From RGIG5057 sp964642045 (lineage in GTDB: Bacteria > Bacillota > Clostridia > TANB77 > CAG-465), in contig CAZXLZ010000069.1 in assembly GCA_964642045.1 (NCBI GenBank), positions 1 through 5,654 on the forward strand: DNA of 5,654 nucleotides, written 5' to 3'. The notes under the pieces are model-generated. The model was given only the letters and a program-made list of their open reading frames with translations, had not been told where the DNA came from and searched no databases. The position numbers were made by a program, and so were the translations under genes. Of the stretch, positions 1 to 4,093 are shown piece after piece. Positions within the stretch are counted from its first letter, which is position 1; the number at the start of each line of letters is the position of its first letter.

Positions 1-692
1 GTAGTAGTAAAAATCCAGAAGAATGTGAAGTATATATAGTCGAAGGAGACTCAGCAGGAGGAAGTGCAAAACAAGGAAGAGATAGAAAATTCCAAGCAAT
101 ACTTCCACTTTGGGGAAAAATGCTTAATGTTGAAAAAACAAGACCAGATAAAATATATAATAATGAAAAATTATCTCCAGTTATAGTTGCACTTGGCGCT
201 GGTATTGGTAATGACTTTAATATAGAAAAATTAAGATATGATAAGATAATACTTATGGCAGATGCCGATGTTGATGGTGCTCATATTAGAACATTGCTTC
301 TTACATTTTTCTTTAGATATATGAGACCTCTAATAGAAGAAGGTCATGTATATATTGCTCAGCCACCTCTATTTAAACTTTCTAAAAAGGGAATAGAAGA
401 TGTTTATTGCTATAACGAAGCTGACCTTGAGAAAAAATTTAAAGAATTAGAAGAAAAAGGAATAGCAAGAGATAGTTTAGCAATGCAAAGATATAAAGGT
501 CTAGGTGAGATGAACTCAGAGCAGCTATGGGAAACTACTATGAACCCAGAAACAAGAATCCTTTTAAGAGTTACTTTAAGTGATGCTATTGAGGCAGATA
601 GGACATTCTCAATACTTATGGGTGAGGATGTTGAACCTAGAAGAGAGTTTATAGAACAAAACGCAAGATATGTTGTAAATCTTGATATATAA
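1..692 (+). CDS. gyrB: DNA gyrase subunit B, C-terminal part (5' end outside window)
   Basis: GyrB is the ATPase and TOPRIM subunit of DNA gyrase, the type IIA topoisomerase that introduces negative supercoils. Reading starts in frame at position 3, and about 229 codons are present; the ATPase and transducer domains lie off the left edge. Visible motifs are the TOPRIM acidic motif EGDSAGG (about bases 42-62), whose glutamate is catalytic, then KQGRDRKFQA, then the Mg-binding DADVDGAH (about 262-285). After these come HIRTLLLTFFFRYMRP, QRYKGLGEMN and the terminal RREFIEQNARYVVNLDI, all characteristic of GyrB. The ending and the LNVEK segment favour GyrB over ParE. One oddity is Trp (TGG, 111-113) in PLWGKM, where E. 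coli has Lys447 and many Gram-positives have Arg. The gene ends in TAA and gyrA does not follow; convergent small genes do. Confidence 0.96.
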   Translation, partial: SSKNPEECEVYIVEGDSAGGSAKQGRDRKFQAILPLWGKMLNVEKTRPDKIYNNEKLSPVIVALGAGIGNDFNIEKLRYDKIILMADADVDGAHIRTLLLTFFFRYMRPLIEEGHVYIAQPPLFKLSKKGIEDVYCYNEADLEKKFKELEEKGIARDSLAMQRYKGLGEMNSEQLWETTMNPETRILLRVTLSDAIEADRTFSILMGEDVEPRREFIEQNARYVVNLDI

Positions 693-703
693 TATATAAA
701 AAC

Positions 704-727
704 AGCACCCTTATTTTTAAGGGTGCT
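704..727. terminator. Bidirectional terminator between gyrB and the convergent 114-aa gene
   Basis: A perfect 10-bp inverted repeat, AGCACCCTTA (704-713) and TAAGGGTGCT (718-727), encloses a TTTT loop and begins 12 bases after the gyrB stop. On the plus strand the following tail is TAAATAATAG, a poor U-tract. On the minus strand the stem is followed by GTTTTTATATATT, a proper U-rich tail. The hairpin therefore looks best suited to ending the minus-strand gene and probably serves both converging transcripts. Confidence 0.85.
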
Positions 728-749
728 TAAATAATAGAAAAATTCACTA

Positions 750-1094
750 TTAATTGTTTGAAGTTATGGTGGTGAATATAGTTATATCACCACTCTCGAA
801 TATATCAGTTAAGTTTTCAGCAGTCATATCAAGAGTGGAATATTTTGCCAATTCTCCCCACATTTCTTGTTTGTATGTAAGCATAGTTATTTCTGAATAA
901 GCTCCAGTGGAACTATTGTATTTGTTGCGGAAACATCCCTTGGCATAGTACCAGCCTTCGGGATAATTTAAATCTTTCGGTTCAACATCTGTGAATAAAA
1001 GATTTCTATCAAAGCGTACTATTCCCAAATTTAGCATTGAGAATAATCTAGCGGCAACTTCTCCAGAAAGATCACAAGTTTTCACTATTTTCAT
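750..1094 (-). CDS. Hypothetical protein, 114 aa, function unknown
   Basis: I do not recognise this protein. It starts at ATG (1092-1094) behind a GGAGG ribosome binding site (1105-1109, 10-nt spacer) and has its own consensus promoter, so it is very likely a real gene. No signal peptide, membrane segment or metal-binding cysteine pattern is visible. It has aromatic, acidic stretches such as EGWYYAKGCF and KQEMWGEL, and an ILE/THR-rich end (GDITIFTTITSNN), which suggests a small soluble domain. Its composition differs from its neighbours: about 34% G+C by hand count against about 25% in the 112-aa gene, and two of four Arg codons are CGC where the rest of the window uses AGA/AGG. This hints at more recent acquisition. 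It is monocistronic, convergent with gyrB, and separated from the other two minus-strand genes by a terminator and a promoter. Confidence 0.8.
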   Translation of the reverse strand: MKIVKTCDLSGEVAARLFSMLNLGIVRFDRNLLFTDVEPKDLNYPEGWYYAKGCFRNKYNSSTGAYSEITMLTYKQEMWGELAKYSTLDMTAENLTDIFESGDITIFTTITSNN

Positions 1095-1118
1095 AACAAT
1101 TATACCTCCAAAAATTTA

Positions 1119-1164
1119 CACACATAATTATGAATGGATATTTGCAACCATAATTTTATGTGTG
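1119..1164 (-). promoter_or_regulatory. Leader hairpin upstream of the 114-aa gene
   Basis: The inverted repeat CACACATAA (1119-1127) / TTATGTGTG (1156-1164) continues inward as TTATG (1128-1132) / CATAA (1149-1153), with a 2-nt TT bulge on one arm and a 16-nt loop. It lies wholly within the predicted 5' UTR of about 87 nt, between the promoter and the ribosome binding site. On the minus strand it is followed by TAAATTTTT and then GGAGG. It could be a weak attenuator, a protein-bound operator or an mRNA-stabilising hairpin; the sequence does not decide between these. Confidence 0.5.
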
Positions 1165-1187
1165 CTTGATTTATTATTACAATAATA

Positions 1188-1216
1188 ATTATAACATATT
1201 TATATAATTATGTCAA
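1188..1216 (-). promoter_or_regulatory. Sigma-A promoter of the 114-aa gene
   Basis: Read on the minus strand, this is TTGACA (-35, 1211-1216), an exact 17-bp spacer, and TATAAT (-10, 1188-1193), with an extended -10 TGT just upstream of the hexamer. Transcription should begin near 1181, giving an 87-nt leader before the ATG. Confidence 0.88.
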
Positions 1217-1247
1217 ATAATATAACTAAATTAATATACTATATAAT

Positions 1248-1281
1248 AAAAAGTGATGCATTCAAATATACATCACTTTTA
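1248..1281 (-). terminator. Terminator of the two-gene minus-strand unit
   Basis: AAAAGTGATG (1249-1258) pairs with CATCACTTTT (1271-1280) as a perfect 10-bp stem with a 12-nt loop. On the minus strand the stem is followed by a T-rich tail (TTTTTATTATAT). It starts about 10 bases beyond the stop codon of the 112-aa gene and before the promoter of the next minus-strand gene, which makes the 114-aa gene a separate transcription unit. Confidence 0.82.
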
Positions 1282-1290
1282 TAATAAATT

Positions 1291-1629
1291 TTAAAATAGA
1301 GCTTCTACATTTTCTTCTAAGTAAAAAGCTTCTCTTACTTTGTCGTTATCAATCCAAAAATAAGTTTCAAGAGAATTTACAGAATTGTTTAAGTTTAATA
1401 AAACAAGATTATTTTCAGGTATAATTTTAAACCATTCATTCCAATCGGTTGTTATATCTCGAACATTTCCAACAATAAGTGCATCAAGTTTTTCTTTGTT
1501 AAAATATTGTTGCATTTTGTTACTATAAGCATTTATTTTATCAAACTTAAAACATGTTTCATTTTTTTGTTTCATGCCATTTATAAATGCATAGGCAACC
1601 AAAAATTCAATACTAATACGTGTAGTCAT
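1291..1629 (-). CDS. Hypothetical protein, 112 aa, paralogue of the upstream 128-aa protein
   Basis: The function is unknown. The start ATG (1627-1629) has GGAGG (1637-1641) at a 7-nt spacing. The protein aligns over nearly its whole length with the product of the gene directly upstream. The R-I-(S/N) start, the helix K-x3-Y-x4-Q-x-Y-x-N (about residues 31-44) running into DALI, and the C-terminal DKVREAFYLEENVEAL (compare EKIRKAFLLPEHIKVL) all correspond. I count 9 identities in 25 in the central block and 7 in 16 at the C-terminus. No membrane segment or export signal is evident; the N-terminus is mildly hydrophobic (FLVAYAFI). It is translated from the same mRNA as its paralogue (17-nt gap) and ended by its own terminator. 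It could belong to an accessory system or be an uncharacterised lineage-specific family. Confidence 0.82.
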   Translation of the reverse strand: MTTRISIEFLVAYAFINGMKQKNETCFKFDKINAYSNKMQQYFNKEKLDALIVGNVRDITTDWNEWFKIIPENNLVLLNLNNSVNSLETYFWIDNDKVREAFYLEENVEALF

Positions 1630-1646
1630 TTTAATACCTCCAAATA

Positions 1647-2033
1647 TTAATTTGATAAAACTTTTATGTGTTCTGGTAAAAGAAATGCTTTTCTTATTTT
1701 TTCATCTATATTAGAACATATAACTTTATTCATAGCTCTTATAGGCCAAAATTTGTCTTTACAGCTTGTTAAGTATATAAAAAAGTTTTTATGAGCAGGA
1801 AGATTTTCTTCACTCATAGTATAATAACAAGTTAAATATTCTCTCTGATATTCAAGTTCTGAAAGATTATCATCTATAATAGCATCTATATTTTTTTCAT
1901 TAAGATATTCTTGAACTACCTTTATATATTCTTTTAATTTGCTATACCTAAGATATGGTGTATATAGTGTAGGTGTGTTTTCTGAGCTGCCTATAAAAGC
2001 AATAACAGTTCTCAAATTTATTCTTTTATGCAT
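1647..2033 (-). CDS. Hypothetical protein, 128 aa, first gene of a two-gene unit
   Basis: The function is unknown. The start ATG (2031-2033) follows GGGAGG (2043-2048) with a 9-nt spacer and sits about 48 nt below a consensus promoter. It is homologous to the next gene's product: the block KLKEYIKVVQEYLNEKNIDA matches KINAYSNKMQQYFNKEKLDA, and both proteins end in a charged (D/E)K(V/I)R-x-AF-x-L helix. The mixture of hydrophobic strands (TVIAFIG, NFFIYLT) and amphipathic helices suggests a compact alpha/beta cytoplasmic domain. Relative to the 112-aa copy it carries a longer middle section (about residues 65-105), including the dipeptide FW and single cysteines. No catalytic motif is recognisable. 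Transcription runs divergently from infC. Confidence 0.82.
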   Translation of the reverse strand: MHKRINLRTVIAFIGSSENTPTLYTPYLRYSKLKEYIKVVQEYLNEKNIDAIIDDNLSELEYQREYLTCYYTMSEENLPAHKNFFIYLTSCKDKFWPIRAMNKVICSNIDEKIRKAFLLPEHIKVLSN

Positions 2034-2087
2034 TATTTAGTTCCTCCCTAATTATTAAACTATAGAATTTTGATTTTGAATATGCAA

Positions 2088-2116
2088 ATTATAGCATTAT
2101 AAATAATGTTTGTCAA
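2088..2116 (-). promoter_or_regulatory. Sigma-A promoter of the two-gene orphan unit
   Basis: On the minus strand, TTGACA (2111-2116), a 17-bp spacer and TATAAT (2088-2093) are present with an extended -10 TGC. The -10 region (ATGYTATAATT) and the context of the -35 (ATTTGACA) are nearly identical to those of the 114-aa gene's promoter. The predicted start is near 2081, giving a leader of about 48 nt. Confidence 0.88.
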
Positions 2117-2131
2117 ATTATTATAAAACTC

Positions 2132-2160
2132 TTGACATATAACTAAAATTTATGTATAAT
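2132..2160 (+). promoter_or_regulatory. Sigma-A promoter of the infC-rpmI-rplT-efp operon
   Basis: TTGACA (2132-2137) and TATAAT (2155-2160) are separated by exactly 17 bp. Transcription should start near G2168. The -35 boxes of this promoter and the divergent one lie only 15 bp apart, so the two polymerase sites are back to back. Confidence 0.9.
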
Positions 2161-2257
2161 ATTCTTTGTCAAGTAGAAGATTTCTTCTCACCCTACTAGT
2201 AAATAAGTCTAAGTAGAGGTTATATACAATATATATATTATTTTGTGTATAAATGAG

Positions 2258-2290
2258 AAGATTGCGTCTTTTGACAGAGCAATCTTTTTT
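2258..2290 (+). terminator. Attenuator terminator just upstream of infC
   Basis: AAGATTGC (2258-2265) pairs with GCAATCTT (2279-2286), and the T-run extends to 2290. The 13-nt apical part can add a small GTC/GAC or TCT/AGA stem. It ends 10 nt before the infC ribosome binding site and after the promoter, so it can only act as a conditional terminator controlling the operon. Confidence 0.85.
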
Positions 2291-2300
2291 ATTATTTTGT

Positions 2301-2307
2301 GGAGGTG
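2301..2307 (+). promoter_or_regulatory. Ribosome binding site that decides the infC start
   Basis: GGAGGTG is a seven-base match to the 16S anti-Shine-Dalgarno sequence. From GGAGG to the ATA at 2315 the gap is 9 nt, which is ideal. To the ATT at 2309 it is only 3 nt, and no in-frame ATG, GTG or TTG lies at a usable distance. Confidence 0.85.
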
Positions 2308-2314
2308 TATTTAT

Positions 2315-2821
2315 ATAAAAGATTATTTAATAAACGAGCAAATAAGGTTTGCGCTTGTTAAAGTCATCGATGAAAATGGTGAACAGTTAGATAAGATGAA
2401 AATTGAGGATGCAATTAATCTTGCATATTCTAAAAATCTAGATTTGGTTTTAGTTTCAAATAACGAACAAAATCCAGTATGTAAAATATTAGATTACAGT
2501 AAATTTAAATTTGAAATGTCAAAAAAAGCAAAAGAAGCTAAAAAGAAACAGAAAACTGTTGAAATTAAAGAAATAAGATTATCACCAAAAATCGATAAAC
2601 ATGATCTAGAAGTTAAAGCAAATATGCTTAATAAATTTATTGCTAGTGGTAACAAAGTAAAAGTTAGTATGAAATTTAGAGGTAGAGAGCTTAACTTTAT
2701 AGAGCAAGGAAAAGAAGTTATGAACATGTTTAGAGAAATGATTTCTGATTGTCAAATAGACAAAGAAGCAAAAATGGAAGGCAAAAATCTAGTAATGTTC
2801 TTAGCACCAAAACAAAAATAA
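2315..2821 (+). CDS. infC: Translation initiation factor IF-3, with an ATA start codon
   Basis: IF3 binds the 30S subunit, prevents premature 50S joining and proofreads the start codon and initiator tRNA. From ATA at 2315 the product is 168 aa, a normal length. The N-domain begins KDYLINEQIR, the family hallmark, followed by DENGEQL and LDLVLV. The signature KILDYSKFKFEMSK fits the IF3 pattern. A lysine-rich linker (SKKAKEAKKKQK) leads to the C-domain with EIRLSPKID.HD and VKVSMKFRGREL. Rare start codons (AUU, AUC, AUA) are a known feature of infC and allow autorepression, because IF3 discriminates against them. Alternatives are ATT at 2309, which aligns with the usual N-terminus but is too close to the ribosome binding site, or TTG at 2243, which would place the attenuator inside the gene and lacks a ribosome binding site. 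It is the first gene of the operon, 23 nt before rpmI. Confidence 0.93.
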   Translation: MKDYLINEQIRFALVKVIDENGEQLDKMKIEDAINLAYSKNLDLVLVSNNEQNPVCKILDYSKFKFEMSKKAKEAKKKQKTVEIKEIRLSPKIDKHDLEVKANMLNKFIASGNKVKVSMKFRGRELNFIEQGKEVMNMFREMISDCQIDKEAKMEGKNLVMFLAPKQK

Positions 2822-2844
2822 ATTTTTGAAAGGAGAGAGAGTTT

Positions 2845-3042
2845 ATGCCAAAGATTAAAACACATAGTTCATCTAAGAAAAGATTAACTACATTAAAATC
2901 AGGAAAGGTAAAAAGAAATGTTGCAAATAGAGCACATAAATTAACAGGTAAATCAGCTAAAAGAAAACTTGCTTTAAAACAAGATGCATTTGTAGATAGT
3001 GCAAATATGAAAGCTGTTAAGAAGTTATTACCATATGGCTAG
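2845..3042 (+). CDS. rpmI: 50S ribosomal protein L35
   Basis: L35 is a small, very basic 50S protein. At 65 aa it has the usual length. It begins MPKIKTHSSSKKR and carries the expected lysine/arginine-rich body (KVKRNVANRAHKLTGKSAKR) and the ending KKLLPYG. The ATG at 2845 follows AGGAG (2831-2835) with a 9-nt spacer. It lies between infC and rplT in the conserved infC-rpmI-rplT order with short gaps (23 and 25 nt), so it is cotranscribed and falls under the same leader control. Confidence 0.97.
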   Translation: MPKIKTHSSSKKRLTTLKSGKVKRNVANRAHKLTGKSAKRKLALKQDAFVDSANMKAVKKLLPYG

Positions 3043-3067
3043 AATATTGAAAGGAGAGTAATTAAAA

Positions 3068-3412
3068 ATGGCAAGAGTTAAAGGAGCTGTTACAACAAGA
3101 GCTAGACATAAGAAAGTATTAAAAAGAGCAAAAGGATATTTTGGAGCAAAATCAGTAAGATTTAGAATGGCTAATCAAGCTGTTATGAAATCACTTAATT
3201 ATGCATTCGTAGGAAGAAAACAAAAGAAAAGAGATTTCAGAAAATTATGGATTGCAAGAATAAATGCTGCTGCAAGACAAAATGGAACGACTTATAGCAA
3301 ATTTATGTCAGGTCTAAAAAAAGCAAATATAAATATAAATAGAAAGATGCTTGCAGAAATGGCAGTTAATGATAGCGTAGGATTTACAGCATTAGTTGAA
3401 AAATTAAAATAG
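3068..3412 (+). CDS. rplT: 50S ribosomal protein L20
   Basis: L20 binds 23S rRNA early and is essential for the first steps of 50S assembly. In Firmicutes it is also the repressor that binds the leader of its own operon. The 114-aa product shows the long basic N-terminal extension (MARVKGAVTTRARHKK, KRAKGYFGAKS) and the globular C-terminal part with RDFRKLWIARINAAAR and NRKMLAEMA, close to the family's usual length of about 117-119 aa. AAGGAG (3051-3056) lies 11 nt before the ATG. The stop is TAG, 21 nt before efp, with no terminator in between. Its presence in the operon supports the reading of the upstream leader as an L20 target. Confidence 0.97.
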   Translation: MARVKGAVTTRARHKKVLKRAKGYFGAKSVRFRMANQAVMKSLNYAFVGRKQKKRDFRKLWIARINAAARQNGTTYSKFMSGLKKANININRKMLAEMAVNDSVGFTALVEKLK

Positions 3413-3433
3413 TAACGAAAGGAGCGATTATAT

Positions 3434-3991
3434 ATGATTTTAGCTGGAGATTTTAGAAATGGAACAACATTTGAAATGGAAGGTTCAGTATACAGAATAG
3501 TAGAATTCCAACATGTAAAACCAGGAAAAGGAGCAGCTTTCGTTAGAACAACATTAAAAAATGTTATAACAGGTAAAAATTTAGATAAGACATTTAATCC
3601 AACAGATAAATATGAGGAAGCACAAATAACAATTAGAGAAATGCAATATTTATACAATGATGGTGTAAATTATACATTCATGGATAATGAAACATTTGAA
3701 CAAACAGAACTTACTAAAGATCAAATTGAAAATACACTTCCATATTTAATGGATAATATGAATGTAAAAGTACTTTCATATAAAGAAACTGTATTTGGAG
3801 TAGAGCCACCTACATTCGTAGAGCTTGAAGTAACTTATACAGAACCAGGTATAAAAGGAAGTACAGCAACAGGAACAACAAAACCATGTACAGTACAGAC
3901 TGGTGCAACTTTCTATGTTCCAATATTTGTTGAAATTGGAGATAAAATAAGAATTGATACTAGAACTGGCGAATATATGGAAAGAGTTTAA
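3434..3991 (+). CDS. efp: Elongation factor P
   Basis: EF-P enters the E site and helps the ribosome form peptide bonds at polyproline stretches. The 185-aa length is exactly typical. Domain I (about 1-63) contains the loop VKPGKGAAF, with Lys32 at the position that is post-translationally modified in other bacteria (5-aminopentanol in B. subtilis). Domain II follows, and domain III ends with the family signature GDKIRIDTRTGEYMERV. AAAGGAG (3418-3424) precedes the ATG by 9 nt. The 21-nt gap after rplT and the terminator directly after efp show that it is the last gene of the infC operon. That is not the commonest place for efp and ties EF-P supply to the infC leader. No EF-P modification gene is visible in the window. 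Confidence 0.97.
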   Translation: MILAGDFRNGTTFEMEGSVYRIVEFQHVKPGKGAAFVRTTLKNVITGKNLDKTFNPTDKYEEAQITIREMQYLYNDGVNYTFMDNETFEQTELTKDQIENTLPYLMDNMNVKVLSYKETVFGVEPPTFVELEVTYTEPGIKGSTATGTTKPCTVQTGATFYVPIFVEIGDKIRIDTRTGEYMERV

Positions 3992-3999
3992 TATGGTAA

Positions 4000-4037
4000 A
4001 AAGGCAATATTTGAAAGTATTTTCAGATATTGTTTTT
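4000..4037 (+). terminator. Terminator of the infC-rpmI-rplT-efp operon
   Basis: CAATAT-T-TGAAA (4005-4016) pairs with TTTCA-G-ATATTG (4021-4032) as a 12-bp stem containing one T-G wobble. The loop is GTAT and a five-T run (4033-4037) follows. The A-run before the stem can pair with the T-run and lengthen it. It starts 13 nt after the first base that follows the efp stop. Confidence 0.88.
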
Positions 4038-4042
4038 CTTTG

Positions 4043-4071
4043 TTGAAATCATATAAAAATAATGTTACAAT
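4043..4071 (+). promoter_or_regulatory. Promoter of miaB (extended -10)
   Basis: TTGAAA (4043-4048) and TACAAT (4066-4071) are 17 bp apart. TG at 4063-4064 forms an extended -10 (TGTTACAAT). The predicted start near 4078 leaves only about 16 nt before the ATG at 4094. Confidence 0.8.
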
Positions 4072-4093
4072 ATATACTATCTAGGTGAAAAGT

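Larger units (their letters stand above)
2168..2314 (+). promoter_or_regulatory. infC operon leader RNA, probable L20-responsive attenuator
   Basis: In low-GC Gram-positives the infC-rpmI-rplT leader binds ribosomal protein L20, which promotes premature termination (the L20 leader family). Here a leader of about 147 nt contains competing pairings. One conformer is hairpin A, AGTAG-AAG (2172-2179) with CTT (2184-2186) and CTACT (2193-2197), leaving CTCACC as an internal loop. The other conformer has ACCCTACT (2190-2197) with AGTAGaGGT (2212-2220), TCTTCTCA (2183-2190) with TGAGAAGA (2254-2261), and TATACA (2223-2228) with TGTATA (2246-2251), which together would make a three-way junction. The second conformer takes bases from the 5' arm of the terminator, so it is a natural antiterminator. 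The pairings are seen in the sequence; assignment to L20 rests on gene context and family knowledge. Confidence 0.75.

Noticed and set aside
991..1185. 64-aa plus-strand open frame
   Set aside because: It overlaps the 114-aa minus-strand gene and its leader, has no ribosome binding site, and matches no family.
750..2033. Toxin-antitoxin or abortive-infection module in the orphan island
   Set aside because: The small paired genes invite the idea, but no toxin or antitoxin fold, DNA-binding motif or catalytic residue pattern is recognisable, so naming one would be a guess.
2221..2243. TA-rich run resembling a microsatellite
   Set aside because: It is short and imperfect, in a genome where AT runs are everywhere. 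It is better explained as part of the leader's TATACA/TGTATA stem region.
2243..2314. Upstream TTG extension of infC
   Set aside because: It would encode residues from the attenuator hairpin, has no ribosome binding site before it, and the extra residues (ASFDRAIFFIIL) are foreign to IF3.
2253..2318. A 21-codon open frame (ATG 2253 to TAA 2316-2318) whose stop overlaps the infC ATA start, resembling a leader peptide coupled to infC
   Set aside because: It has no ribosome binding site, runs straight through the terminator stem and the infC ribosome binding site, and its peptide content is what those structures dictate. It is most likely chance.
3292..3657. Long minus-strand open frame across rplT and efp
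   Set aside because: It is antisense to two unmistakable genes. Its hydrophobic look arises from the complement of AT-rich, lysine-rich coding sequence.
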